DNA of 64,000 nucleotides from Bin55 sp963667455 (GCA_963667455.2 CAXXFR010000001.1:9764-73763); one strand, 5' to 3'. Positions 46,222 through 55,141 are shown, counted from the stretch's first letter. Translations and numbers: made by a program. The notes: generated from the letters alone by a model not told the origin.

Positions 46222-46941
46222 TTATAGGTACTTCTTAAAGCGATACGCCGCTATCGAAACCAGCACTCCAATGCATCCGCTGAATACGGCAACGACCCAT
46301 GCGATCGAAAGAGTCCAAGGCCAGACAATGAGCGTAGCCACAAAACCAATAGTGCACGGGCCAACCAGTCTACGTGCAGCGTTGTAGAACCACGAACTCT
46401 CTCTGCCTCCCGACCAACGGCGAACTTCCCGCTTCACCAAGCCATCGACCAATCCCACAGCCGACAAGATCAGTAGCGGAATCGATCCCACAGTCATTGC
46501 CGCGATTCGGTAAGTCAGTTCGTTGAGAAACTCCAACGCTACCAATGTGCGGTCTGCAAGTGCACGTCCCACTGTCCGCACCGAGTGATTGAGCGGCGAT
46601 ACGGATTCCGAGTGTTGCTTCTCACTCTGTCTGACTCGAGTGAGCCATACTTCGAAGGGTCCTACGGCTGTCGCCAGCCACTCTCGGTACTGTTGACTCA
46701 ATCCATCAACGTAAGAAACAAGGTGTGAACTTCCCGCTTGGGCTTCGAGAAGCCGTCGTTCAACTTCAGTGCGGTCGCGCAGTCGCGATCCTTCGTGCTG
46801 GCTCCACAAGTGATCCATCCCGACGAACTCCACAACAATCGAAATAAGAGTCGCAAACACCAACGTCGAAAGAACCTTGAGCCCCAGTCCCACAGTGGAG
46901 GTGAACAGATTGGGAGTGGGCTGCGAGTGCGGCTTGGGCAT
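46222..46941 (-). CDS. ICE membrane protein (TIGR03747, DUF4400-like)
   Basis: 239 residues. Membrane helices at about 18-40 (VLSTLVFATLISIVVEFVG), 145-165 (IAAMTVGSIPLLILSAVGLV) and 190-230 (CTIGFVATLIVWPWTLSIAW, VVAVFSGCIGVLVSIAAY). EGLVKREVRRWSGGRESSW-type loop (seen as GLVKREVRRWSGGRESSWFY) is the family signature. It lies immediately downstream of traD, as in related ICEs. Inner-membrane accessory of the coupling protein by context. Confidence 0.83.
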   Translation of the reverse strand: MPKPHSQPTPNLFTSTVGLGLKVLSTLVFATLISIVVEFVGMDHLWSQHEGSRLRDRTEVERRLLEAQAGSSHLVSYVDGLSQQYREWLATAVGPFEVWLTRVRQSEKQHSESVSPLNHSVRTVGRALADRTLVALEFLNELTYRIAAMTVGSIPLLILSAVGLVDGLVKREVRRWSGGRESSWFYNAARRLVGPCTIGFVATLIVWPWTLSIAWVVAVFSGCIGVLVSIAAYRFKKYL

Positions 46942-47018
46942 CCTAGGGATGGCTGACTGCTACGCCGATTCGACTGCACTCACCAACGAGACTCATGCAT
47001 CAGGCAGTTGCGTTCACA

Positions 47019-49049
47019 CTATTCGGCTACTGGGTTGGATCTTGCCGTTAGATCACCACCCAGCTTGTTTTGACTGACCTGCTCTTGATAGTTCTCCGTC
47101 AATGCGGCGGTGAGTTCAGAAAGATCTCGGGGCATCCAAGGATCGCGAGCGTCGGGTAGTGGAAACCGCACTTTCCACAGGTTTCCGCCATCCAACAACG
47201 CAAAAGCCTGTCCACGAGGCAACGAAACGATGTCCGATGGACTTAGCAACGGAAGTTCAGCGCTTGAGAGGCGGTCATCGTTACGAGTCTGAAAGTGTAG
47301 CTTGCCGTCGATATCTTGAATGTCCGATGCACTTGAGGAGGCGGACAATCCTCTGATCTCAACTTTGGGCAACTGACTCGTCAGTAGTTCGGCTGTGGCT
47401 AGTTCTTTGACGCGGAGCATGAAGAGCGAGTTGAAGTTGCCGGTTACCTGCCCCGCTCTTGCTCGTGCACCAACACGTGCCTCGACATCGGAAAGCGTCT
47501 GTGTGTACGCCGTGACCTGAAATCCCGCACCGCCGCTCTTGTTCAACAACGGAACAAACTCATCTCCAATCAGCTCATTGAACTCGTCAGCGTGAATGCA
47601 GACGCGCGGAGGAGCGCGATAGGGCTTCCCCTCTCCGTCAATCCCAAACTTGTAGAGATAGCCGGCAACTGAAACCAAGTCGGCAAACATCGAATTGCCC
47701 ACTGCTGCCGCGACTGTTGAGTCAGAAAGCGCATCGAGACCGATGTACACGATCCCTCCGTTGCGGATCACACTCAACCACTCCATCATGGGTCGTGGAT
47801 CTTTGGCTGTCTCATTTGGAGAAATGAGCTCCGCTACAGCACCTGTTGTCAGTTTTTCCATCAGCGGACCAACGGACGATACGATCTTGTCGAAGTACGT
47901 TCGGTCGTACTTGAAAGCCGAGATTAGACCCTCGAGGACGGGATCATCAATGTCACGTTCCTGGACATACTTGTACAGTGCGACCGCTTGCGGATCGCGT
48001 GCCTTCAATGCAGTTGGCAACGTTCGGGGATTGAGAGAACGTTCGATGTCCTTGACTTCCGAAGCCCAGCCCGCCGGTTCGGTTCGCATGAGGAGACTAC
48101 GTGCGTAATCGACAAAAAGTGGTTCAATATCATTGATATATTTGCGTATCTTTAGGTAATTAGGGACCTGCCTAAGCTCAACGAGTGCGTGGGCAATGAT
48201 GTTCACGAATCTCCATGCGAACTCCCGGAAAGCACTCGAACTGCCTTGTCCGGGTAACTGGCTCGAAATCCGTGTCGCCACCTCGGTAATCCGCGAGAAC
48301 CTCCCTATCGCGTTGTATCGGCACGAGTGCTCTGGATAGCCGAGATGAAACATCACAAATTGCTTCTCGCGACCACACCGTTTGGCTTCGGCATACGTAC
48401 GACGCAACAGGTCAACATCGCCTTTGGGATCGAAGACCAGGACAACATTGCCGTTGCGTATGTCTTGAGAGATGAGAAGTTCCGAGAAACGAGTCTTTCC
48501 AACTCGTGTCGTTCCCAGGACGAGAGTGTGGCCGACTCTGTCGGCTGCATTCATCCAAACATGGCTCTTGTTGGGTTCGACGCCGTGCAATTCCGGGCGG
48601 CCGCTGATCGACAGTTGGTTCGTATCCGGGGCTTTTGAGTCGGAATCACCGAGTCTCGACACCCATTCTGAGATCAAGGTCGGACTTGTTGTCTGAACGT
48701 ATTTTCTGCCTTCGGGACGAATGGTGTCCACGAGGCGTTGCGTGTGCTTCTGAGTCCACTTGAACCCCTCTCCCAGATAGATCAGCCCCTTTTTCCGCGG
48801 AACCCGATCCGACCGCATTGTCCAGGCACTCGACTGCAACAGGCCACGCTGATAGCGAATGACGGCAACCGCCTCAAAGACTCGAACCAACGACAGCGTC
48901 GTCAGTGCAACAATAAACCCGACCAAAGCGAAGTGGGGAATGGCTAACAGATCACGACAGGCAACACAGACAATCGCGCACATCAGCGCAACGCTAGCCG
49001 ACCAGAATTCGACCGGCGCGCGAAGCAATGCTTCGACTGGGTACTTCAC
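47019..49049 (-). CDS. traD: Conjugative coupling ATPase TraD (TIGR03743 type)
   Basis: 676 residues. Two N-terminal membrane helices (WSASVALMCAIVCVACRDLL, FALVGFIVALTTLSLVRVF), then DSKAPDTNQL-type linker, HVWMNAADRVGHTLVLGTTRV with Walker A GTTRVGKT near residue 183, VLVFDPKGDVDLL, and Walker B RVCIHADEFNEL near 484, followed by AYTQTLSDVEARVG. Type IV coupling protein that brings the relaxase-DNA complex to the channel. It begins with an ATGA overlap to the transglycosylase gene. No relaxase for it to couple was found in this window. Confidence 0.93.
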   Translation of the reverse strand: MKYPVEALLRAPVEFWSASVALMCAIVCVACRDLLAIPHFALVGFIVALTTLSLVRVFEAVAVIRYQRGLLQSSAWTMRSDRVPRKKGLIYLGEGFKWTQKHTQRLVDTIRPEGRKYVQTTSPTLISEWVSRLGDSDSKAPDTNQLSISGRPELHGVEPNKSHVWMNAADRVGHTLVLGTTRVGKTRFSELLISQDIRNGNVVLVFDPKGDVDLLRRTYAEAKRCGREKQFVMFHLGYPEHSCRYNAIGRFSRITEVATRISSQLPGQGSSSAFREFAWRFVNIIAHALVELRQVPNYLKIRKYINDIEPLFVDYARSLLMRTEPAGWASEVKDIERSLNPRTLPTALKARDPQAVALYKYVQERDIDDPVLEGLISAFKYDRTYFDKIVSSVGPLMEKLTTGAVAELISPNETAKDPRPMMEWLSVIRNGGIVYIGLDALSDSTVAAAVGNSMFADLVSVAGYLYKFGIDGEGKPYRAPPRVCIHADEFNELIGDEFVPLLNKSGGAGFQVTAYTQTLSDVEARVGARARAGQVTGNFNSLFMLRVKELATAELLTSQLPKVEIRGLSASSSASDIQDIDGKLHFQTRNDDRLSSAELPLLSPSDIVSLPRGQAFALLDGGNLWKVRFPLPDARDPWMPRDLSELTAALTENYQEQVSQNKLGGDLTARSNPVAE

Positions 49050-49636
49050 TCTTGGGTTTGGGTCTGCTGATCAGACAAGCGAAGGCTGATGGGTACGTGT
49101 TGTTGCCAGTTCTTCCTCACTCGCTCGCGATAGTCTCGAGCTCGTTGTCGAGCATAGGGTGCGTGATAGCAGCCTACGGCCCGCCACCAGTCTTGCTCCT
49201 TCACCCAGCAGGAACGAAGAATTCGTGCACCAGCAAGCAAGTTGGTACGTGGATCCAGTGATTCATACGACGACTCAAACCGCGATTGGTGAAATCGCCA
49301 GTTGACCTGCATCAAACCGACATCTACTCGTTCGCTGCCATCGTCTAAAAAGGAGCGTAATTGCGTGTGAGCGTCGATCCGAGTATCGTGCACCGAGGCC
49401 TTGCCACTTAGATTGAGAGTCCACGGCCAAGGTCTGAATCCGTGTTGATCGTCGATGGTTCGGCCACTCTCGGTCAACGCAATGGCGTACAGAATGTCCG
49501 ATGGCACCTGGGCAAGACGAGCAACGCGCTCGTATTCGAAGGGAATAGTGGGACGTATCGACTGTGCGCCAATTCCCATCAAGAAAACAACAGCGGCCGC
49601 AAGCCCGCATTTTGCGATCAATATCCGTCTCTTCAC
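49046..49636 (-). CDS. Lytic transglycosylase of the ICE (SLT-like)
   Basis: 196 residues. Signal anchor (ILIAKCGLAAAVVFLMGIGA), then the lysozyme-like fold: YAIALTESGR with catalytic Glu56, RVDVGLMQVNWRFH, RTNLLAGARILRSC and AVGCYHAPY. It cleaves peptidoglycan between MurNAc and GlcNAc to open a passage for the transfer apparatus (VirB1-like). ATGA overlaps on both sides. The ICE also carries an AmpG-like permease that could import its anhydro-muropeptide products. Confidence 0.9.
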   Translation of the reverse strand: MKRRILIAKCGLAAAVVFLMGIGAQSIRPTIPFEYERVARLAQVPSDILYAIALTESGRTIDDQHGFRPWPWTLNLSGKASVHDTRIDAHTQLRSFLDDGSERVDVGLMQVNWRFHQSRFESSYESLDPRTNLLAGARILRSCWVKEQDWWRAVGCYHAPYARQRARDYRERVRKNWQQHVPISLRLSDQQTQTQE

Positions 49637-50400
49637 GGAATCGAGCTAGTCGGAAAGCGAAGAACTTGCTCACCTCGACGAAGCAGCACATGCGGAACAT
49701 CTTGCGCATGTGGTCTCAGTTCCTTGAGCAAACCGTTGTCCAGATTGATGGAAATCCTGCGACTTCGTACTTCCGAGGCTTCGATTTCTCGTTTCGAAGC
49801 CCACTCTCGAATACGGGCATGATCTTTGCCGTTCGCCTCAACGAAATAGATGTCAATTCCCGCGACTTCTTCAATCAAGGGCTGAATGCGGTCGTACACA
49901 ATCTCGCAGGCGGCACAGTCGAGCGATGCGAAGAACAGAATGCGATCATCGACCTTCAGCGGGGATTCTGGCTCTTCATAAGCCACTTGCAGACGGACCG
50001 GATCGATCAACGGCAGAGACTCGGTCAGTTCAGCTATTGCTTCGTCGTAAGCGCGTTGAAACCTCAGTACCCGACCGGCGTCCTCGAGCATCATGGTCGC
50101 CCACATCTTTGCGTAGCGAGCACGCTCGTCGTCCGAACGCGCGTGGATTCCCAGCACTTCGATTGGAGAAATTCGAGAGTCGCTCAGTGAGCCCCTGATT
50201 CCCCGTTTGAGTTGAAGGTGTCTGTCCCACTCGGTCGAAGTCAACCCCCAAGACTCGGCTTCGGATACAGCAACCTCGGCACTTGGAACGACTTGTGTGG
50301 AGTTGGTGGTCAAAGGCTGACTCTCAGTTTCCACCACTGGATGGGCCATCACACCGAACGAGAACACGACAAATACCACTACGGAACACTGCTTGATCAT
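49633..50400 (-). CDS. ICE protein, PFL_4693 family (TIGR03759)
   Basis: 255 residues, signal peptide (VVFVVFSFGVMAHP). SWGLTSTEWDRHLQLKRGIR and ALGIHARSDEERARYA-like sequence (here LGIHARSDDERARYAKMWA) identify the family. The C-terminal half is thioredoxin-like: ILFFASLDCAACEIVYDRIQ with CAAC, then IDIYFVEANGKDHARIREWA. Probably a periplasmic redox or assembly factor of the mating apparatus. ATGA overlaps with both neighbours. Confidence 0.86.
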   Translation of the reverse strand: MIKQCSVVVFVVFSFGVMAHPVVETESQPLTTNSTQVVPSAEVAVSEAESWGLTSTEWDRHLQLKRGIRGSLSDSRISPIEVLGIHARSDDERARYAKMWATMMLEDAGRVLRFQRAYDEAIAELTESLPLIDPVRLQVAYEEPESPLKVDDRILFFASLDCAACEIVYDRIQPLIEEVAGIDIYFVEANGKDHARIREWASKREIEASEVRSRRISINLDNGLLKELRPHAQDVPHVLLRRGEQVLRFPTSSIP

Positions 50401-50717
50401 GGACTTGCTTCCAGGTCTGGACCGGAGCTTGGTTGGTGTTCGGCTTTGTCTTCCACGATTGTGGAATCACGAGTACTCTCCTGCTCTACCGGTTCTTGAT
50501 CCACGGGAGGCTTGTCATTGACATCGGTGTCCACACGCGGTAAAAGGCTTCGATTCGGTACTCCACCCGTTTCGTATTGGCAGTTCGAAATATTTGAGCT
50601 TGAGTCCGGACGATCAAAATTCGAGCCAAGCTCTTCTCGCTGTGTGTCTCCGGTAACAACCTGAAGAGTTACTCCTGCGATTCCGGTTACTAACAGGAGT
50701 ACCGCAAGTAAAGTCAT
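50397..50717 (-). CDS. Small ICE membrane-anchored protein
   Basis: 106 residues. Start set at the ATG 50717-50715, which overlaps the PilL stop in ATGA; MTLLAVLLLVTGIAGVTLQV is one membrane helix. The remainder is hydrophilic, rich in Asp, Glu, Ser and Pro, probably disordered in the periplasm. It occupies the slot after pilL found in PFGI-1-like elements. No domain recognised. Confidence 0.72.
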   Translation of the reverse strand: MTLLAVLLLVTGIAGVTLQVVTGDTQREELGSNFDRPDSSSNISNCQYETGGVPNRSLLPRVDTDVNDKPPVDQEPVEQESTRDSTIVEDKAEHQPSSGPDLEASP

Positions 50718-51145
50718 GGTTGTGCGCCTTCCGTTCGACAGAGTTCGAATCCAACAAGCCGGCGAACTGGGTCTTGAACCACCTTCCACACTGGTCCAGC
50801 TAGAGTTTCAAGCATTGATTTCAACGTCAATGGGCCAAGCTCTCGATGTGACTTGGGAAGTGGCAGTTCGAGCATTGTCTGCATTTCTGGATCCACTGAC
50901 TTCGGATCAGCCAGTTGAAATCCGTATTCGTCCAAGACAGTGTTCATGGCTTGACCAACGGTTTGAACATCGGAGGGAAACGTTATGGAGACCACCGTCA
51001 GGAACAGATCCTTCTGTTCGGCAGTCGGAAGAGGTTGAATCGTGGAATATCGGCCTACTTGAACTTCATCGTCAGCACCGGCAAGTCCACACAGAGTCAG
51101 CGTCAAGAATGCAATGAGGATCTTGACCACAGAGAATGGGTTCAT
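50714..51145 (-). CDS. pilL: PilL-type ICE protein (TIGR03748)
   Basis: 143 residues with signal peptide (MNPFSVVKILIAFLTLTLCG). VQVGRYSTIQPLPTAEQKDL, TVGQAMNTVLDEYGFQLAD and LPLPKSHRELGPLTLKSMLE are family hallmarks. PilL of R64 and PFGI-1-type pil regions is an outer-membrane lipoprotein or pilus-associated protein; here it is the truncated ICE version at the head of the TIGR03759-transglycosylase-traD group. Start of an operon with four ATGA couplings. Confidence 0.88.
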   Translation of the reverse strand: MNPFSVVKILIAFLTLTLCGLAGADDEVQVGRYSTIQPLPTAEQKDLFLTVVSITFPSDVQTVGQAMNTVLDEYGFQLADPKSVDPEMQTMLELPLPKSHRELGPLTLKSMLETLAGPVWKVVQDPVRRLVGFELCRTEGAQP

Positions 51146-52021
51146 GTGGAAGAAGGGTCAAAATGGAGTCGGTAGTTTGCGTACAGATCATCCCGATACA
51201 ACCAGAATTCCATACGCTTAGCGGAGAGATTGCGACGGTGAGTGCGGGTTCTCGTCAGTTAGAGCTTGCTCTCAGGAAAGGATCTAAGCAGTGGCGGAAA
51301 TTGCGAAAAACGCAAATCAGCGTCAAATAATCATGTAGAGATCAAAAGGTTTGTCAATCAACAGCTGTTCATTGCCCAATGCAAGCGGGCGTTGCCGACG
51401 GTAAAGTCCGCAACGCCCGCTTTCCTTACCGGATTTGAGAATTCGATCAGCAAATCGTGGTTAGCGCATCTGACCAGTCTGGAGACTTAATTCCAGACAG
51501 TGCTTTCGCATACTCGTCCCGAGGCATTATTCTCGCGTGAATCCCTTTTCATAAGTGCGATTCGAAACTGAAGAGTCTCTCTCGCATCTCCGGTGTGCTT
51601 GGTAGCTAGGAAGAACCTTTGAGGCTTGGCATTCTGAGGGAATGCCGTCGAGGAAGCTGGATCCTGAGTCTGTCGACCGTTGTGCATTCAAGGATCCTAT
51701 GCACTCTGACCGCAAAACACCGTGCGGTGCGGGTTAGATGGCAGGGATTGTGTTCATCTCAATGGGCTTGTGCAACGCAAAATCGCTACATCGTGTGAAT
51801 GGAATTACGGAATAGTTGTTGACAAGCAATTTCAATTAGAGATGCTTGATACTTTGCGAATATGCGTTTTTAACCGTAATTGGAGTGGAAATTGGCTAGG
51901 AAAACGGGGCGTTCGAGCAGTAGAGCGAGTAGAAGCTAGCTTGCGATTCAAAGTAGAAACCCGTCGGATCGAGTGCTTTCGCACCCAATCCGACAGGTTC
52001 TATCCCTGTAGACCCGAGAGT
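51146..52021. other. Gap of about 880 bp upstream of pilL
   Basis: No convincing gene. A 66-codon minus-strand frame (51487-51687) has no recognisable features. It should contain the pilL promoter, but the shared ICE element found before other operons is not evident here. A strong hairpin lies at 51385-51420. Confidence 0.45.
51385..51420 (+). terminator. Strong GC hairpin in pilL upstream gap
   Basis: GCGGGCGTTGC (51385-51395) pairs perfectly with GCAACGCCCGC (51410-51420), loop 14 nt, followed on the plus strand by TTTCCTT. It could be a terminator, or the stem of a small RNA or attachment-like site. Confidence 0.55.
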
Positions 52022-52444
52022 CTACTGCGCGGGCAACCGAATCGTCAGGACCGGTTCGCCATCGTCGCCAGGATGCGCGAGCACCTGAAGCACAACGGAC
52101 CGTGCCATGCGAGCAGAGCCATTCCGTGGTACCCGATCGATGCGAAATCGCATGCGATCAGCACTGGGATTGCGCCTGCGCACAAAGTCAGCACATGTGC
52201 TAACGACAGCGTACAGTCGAGCGTGTTCGGATTGCCGGATCTGACGCTCGCTGTCTTCGTCAGTCCAAGCCACGCAGTCTTCCCAAACGGCTTTGGTCAA
52301 AGCGACCGGCCATCGGAACCCGACTTGTCGGGACATTTCGCCGATGTCAAACAAGTTGCCCTCGGCTATAGCAACTTTTCTCGACCCTGAGTAAGCAGGA
52401 TCGACAGCCCGTTGCTCAGGGTTGTCGTCAAAGAAGTCTGTCAT
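52022..52444 (-). CDS. DUF6573-family ICE protein
   Basis: 140 residues, soluble. LFDIGEMSRQVGFRWPVALT followed by KAVWEDCVAWTDEDSERQI is the family core; ARLYAVVSTCADFVRRR and VVLQVLAHPGDDGEPVLTIR follow. Perfect AAGGAGGAGG ribosome site a few bases upstream of the ATG. It occurs in conjugative elements beside DUF3577; the function is unknown. Separated from the DUF3577 gene by a hairpin (52483-52511). Confidence 0.8.
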   Translation of the reverse strand: MTDFFDDNPEQRAVDPAYSGSRKVAIAEGNLFDIGEMSRQVGFRWPVALTKAVWEDCVAWTDEDSERQIRQSEHARLYAVVSTCADFVRRRNPSADRMRFRIDRVPRNGSARMARSVVLQVLAHPGDDGEPVLTIRLPAQ

Positions 52445-52482
52445 GACCTCCTCCTTGAAAGAAGGCCGGGCACACCTCTGCC

Positions 52483-52511
52483 CCGGCGGGAAGTGGTACT
52501 TCCCGGCCGGG
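52483..52511. terminator. Intercistronic hairpin between DUF3577 and DUF6573 genes
   Basis: GGGAAGT-GGT-ACTTCCC with extended, slightly imperfect CCGG flanks. No U-run, so more likely an mRNA processing or stability element than a terminator. Confidence 0.5.
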
Positions 52512-52552
52512 ATGGAAAATTGAGAGCGAATGTCTGCAACCGTTAGGTCGCA

Positions 52553-52954
52553 CTATGCAGCGTCATCGAACTTATCGAGAGCCACGCCATTGACGCGAGC
52601 CCAGTCAATTCCGACTAGCTGTGCCTTCAGGCTCACTCCGACCTGACCCGTTTTCGGACCCTGTCGATAGGTAAACGTATCGGCATATAGATCATTCAAT
52701 CGAAAGCGAACGAGCACCTTGTCTCCACTCTCCACACTCGGCGCCAACTGGCGAATGTATGAAAGAGTTGAGCGACCTGCGACGCGGCAATCGATGAATG
52801 TGTAACGAACACTCCCATCTAAGCCCCGGAGGGCGGATAGAGTCACTGAGACATAGGGCAGTCCATTGACGGGTTCGACTTCTCGAATCCGACTCAGATA
52901 GCCCACGCCTGTAGTCAGCAATGCGAAGTTCTTCGCATTTCCGATAGTGGCCAT
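52553..52954 (-). CDS. STY4534-family ICE replication protein (DUF3577)
   Basis: 133 residues from the ATG 52954-52952, preceded by AGGAGG with seven-base spacing; a GTG one codon earlier is less well placed. YLSRIREVEPVNGLPYVSVT, LSALRG and TFIDCRVAGRSTLSYI identify the family, an OB-fold-like protein linked to replication of excised elements in SPI-7/PFGI-1-type ICEs. Single-strand DNA binding is a reasonable guess. Confidence 0.87.
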   Translation of the reverse strand: MATIGNAKNFALLTTGVGYLSRIREVEPVNGLPYVSVTLSALRGLDGSVRYTFIDCRVAGRSTLSYIRQLAPSVESGDKVLVRFRLNDLYADTFTYRQGPKTGQVGVSLKAQLVGIDWARVNGVALDKFDDAA

Positions 52955-52958
52955 CACA

Positions 52959-53165
52959 CTACCTCCTGGATAGTTGGATGAAATCCCTTCGACATCCTGT
53001 CAAAGGGACAAGGGATCCAGTCGTGCACATAAGTGCCCTTCTGGGTTCTTGCAGGGTCAAGCCGAAGTCCCGTAGAACGTAGCTTTGTGCGTCCATTTCA
53101 TGACCCGAAAACGCCTCTTCCACTGAAACGCAGTGGACACGCATGTTTAGTTGGGGATAGTTCAT
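52959..53165 (-). CDS. Small ORF coupled between TIGR03761 and DUF3577 genes
   Basis: 68 codons. Its ATG overlaps the TIGR03761 stop (ATGA), and its own stop lies within the ribosome site of the DUF3577 gene, so it fills the gap exactly. Mixed composition with two Cys and an Arg-rich end; no family recognised. Positional coupling is the only support. Confidence 0.45.
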   Translation of the reverse strand: MNYPQLNMRVHCVSVEEAFSGHEMDAQSYVLRDFGLTLQEPRRALMCTTGSLVPLTGCRRDFIQLSRR

Positions 53166-53926
53166 ACGTCCAATCCCTTCAGGAGTTCTGATTCTTCAAA
53201 TACTGGTGGCACTGACTCCGAACCGTTGAGTCGTATCGAAGGTGCGTACATCGCCCTTCTTGCACCGCTTTCAATGTCTTTCGGTATTTCTCCCATGTAA
53301 CGCTTGGCGGTTTCACCGTGGCCTTCCAAAGATGCTGGATTGGCCCGGTCAATTCCCAGGTGTCGAAATCGCGACGGAATGTTGAACAATCCACGAATCC
53401 TCGAGGCAATCGAATGCGTGTCCGACGAGAACTGCTTTCGGGAAAGACTGCCAACATGCACTGCCGTCAACGCTTGTCCAACGAAAGCATCAAACTCAGC
53501 CAGCAATTGGGCGGCTCGATATGCATAGGGAGACGCAAATCGCAACTGAATTCGGAACGGCTCACGCGATTGAGCCGGCAAAGCCAGGAACGACCTTTCA
53601 CTGTTCAACGATTTGCGAAGGTTGGATCGTTCCTGCTTGATTCGGACATCTAGGGTTGCGATGGCATCGTGAATCTTGATCAGCCACCAGTCCGCGTAGG
53701 GATCGTTGGCTTCCGCCGCGTGCCAAATGACTCGCAGTCGGTCTGCAAAGCCAATCAATCCAATGATCGGCGGCTTGCCGTTCTCATTGCGCCCTCTCAC
53801 GAGGACTTGTGCGTGGCGAGTCTGAAGCATCAGCCAGACATCGCTTTGAAGAGGCAACCCTCTTCCGTTCACAGTTGATTCGAGTATGGGGTCAACAACC
53901 GAGTCGCGTAATTGCAGTGATTCCAA
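53162..53926 (-). CDS. ICE protein, PFL_4669 family (TIGR03761)
   Basis: 254 residues from a TTG; no ATG upstream in frame. Family features: LQSDVWLMLQTRHAQVLVRG, IIGLIGFADRLRVIWHAAEA, DPYADWWLIKIHDAIATLD, SPYAYRAAQLLAEFDAFVGQ and IRGLFNIPSRFRHLGI. Cytoplasmic, helical. The family occurs in the maintenance segment of these ICEs near the DUF3577 protein; activity unknown. First gene after the shared promoter element at 53962-53989. Confidence 0.87.
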   Translation of the reverse strand: MESLQLRDSVVDPILESTVNGRGLPLQSDVWLMLQTRHAQVLVRGRNENGKPPIIGLIGFADRLRVIWHAAEANDPYADWWLIKIHDAIATLDVRIKQERSNLRKSLNSERSFLALPAQSREPFRIQLRFASPYAYRAAQLLAEFDAFVGQALTAVHVGSLSRKQFSSDTHSIASRIRGLFNIPSRFRHLGIDRANPASLEGHGETAKRYMGEIPKDIESGARRAMYAPSIRLNGSESVPPVFEESELLKGLDV

Positions 53927-53961
53927 CAGTCTTGTGTATCGACGAACAGTAAAGTCTGGTC

Positions 53962-53989
53962 TTTTATACAGTGTATATTTATACAGTAT
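53962..53989 (-). promoter_or_regulatory. Shared ICE promoter element, site 3 (double copy)
   Basis: Minus strand has ACTGTA-TAAATA-TACACT followed by a second ACTGTATAAAAG. Two ACTGTATAAA units about 15 bp apart. 36 bp upstream of the TTG start of TIGR03761. Confidence 0.58.
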
Positions 53990-54217
53990 TTAATAAATCA
54001 ATTCAAGAGCTGTGGAGATTCGCGCTGTGGTGGATGCGAAGCAGAGGATGATTCAGGCAGGTCCAACTGACAAAGCTTCAAACGGTCTCCCAAAGAGTCG
54101 GGATGAAGCTAGACGGCTAAACGCCGACAAATAGATAGATAGACAGAGGGAGCCTAGTTGCCTAGAACAGTGTGCATCTATGTAGCGTTCACCGATTGTT
54201 CCAAGTGTTCTGTCTCG

Positions 54218-55141
54218 TCAAGCGCTAACGGCATCAACTCTTTGTCGGGAGAGTTCAACATAGCGCTCATCAGACTCGATCCCTAGCCAACAACGGCCAA
54301 GTGACTTCGCTACGGCTGTCGTCGTGCCGCTTCCGACGAACGGATCAATCACGGTTCCTCCCAATGGTGAAAAGAGCTTGATGATCCGCCTCGCCAGTTC
54401 TTCAGGAAACTCCGCTTCGTGTCGATGATTCGTGCGAACAGAGCGAATGTCCCAAACGCCTCGCGAACCCCACTCAGACCATTTCTGGGAGGTCAGCCGT
54501 TCGCGATCGTATGTGACCATACCGGGCAACAGAAAAACGTAGACGTGCTCAAACTCGTCTACCGCACGATAGCTAGTCGAGTGCCATCTGCAGTTCGCCC
54601 AACAAGGGTCTTTGCGCCAAATTCGTTGGTCATATAGGTACAGTCCAGCATTCGCAGCCCATTGCTCGATCATGCATCCCGTCAGCAAGACCTTGGTTGT
54701 CGGATTGTGCTTGCCGCCTCGTACATTGTTTCCCTCAAGTCGTCGCTGAACGGTCTGTTCGCTGCAAGCTAGCATTCGTGCCAGTTCCTTACGGTTCGCG
54801 TCGGGGCATTTAGACTGCATCGCCAACACTTGCTCGCGTGTCACTGGGTTTCTCTTTCCTCGAATGTTGTCAGCTTGAAAGCGCGGAAGGTCCGGATCGG
54901 GAAAGCACAGAATGTCGCCAATGTTGACGACCATGGCCCCGCCGGGCCGCAAGATGCGTCCATGAGTGGCAATTACCTCGCTAACTAGGGTCTGCCATTC
55001 CTCGAACGTCAGGTGTTGTTCATAGGACTTGCCGACGAAGTACGGCGGCGACCAGAACGAGAGATCGACCGAATGCGGGTCAACAAACTGCAATACGCTC
55101 CGGCAATCACCGCTGACGATTTGATTCATCGCGATGGTCAT
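54218..55141 (-). CDS. DNA methyltransferase (beta-class N4-cytosine/N6-adenine) with inserted HTH-like segment
   Basis: 307 residues. Catalytic motif SPPY at residues 31-34 (DLSFWSPPYF) comes before AdoMet motif DPFVGSGTT at about 266-274, the beta-class order. Ser in place of Asp or Asn favours N4-cytosine methylation. Between them, about residues 105-140, lies an unusual insertion (ANRKELARMLACSEQTVQRR) that looks like a helix-turn-helix. Start ATG at 55141 or five codons later. It is within the ICE, between ParB-like and TIGR03761 genes, without a restriction partner, so it likely marks ICE DNA against host restriction or regulates expression. Confidence 0.9.
   Translation of the reverse strand: MTIAMNQIVSGDCRSVLQFVDPHSVDLSFWSPPYFVGKSYEQHLTFEEWQTLVSEVIATHGRILRPGGAMVVNIGDILCFPDPDLPRFQADNIRGKRNPVTREQVLAMQSKCPDANRKELARMLACSEQTVQRRLEGNNVRGGKHNPTTKVLLTGCMIEQWAANAGLYLYDQRIWRKDPCWANCRWHSTSYRAVDEFEHVYVFLLPGMVTYDRERLTSQKWSEWGSRGVWDIRSVRTNHRHEAEFPEELARRIIKLFSPLGGTVIDPFVGSGTTTAVAKSLGRCWLGIESDERYVELSRQRVDAVSA

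Noticed and set aside
51722..52390. 222-codon plus-strand frame
   Set aside because: Its right half is antisense to the well-supported DUF6573 gene, and it has no recognisable domain.
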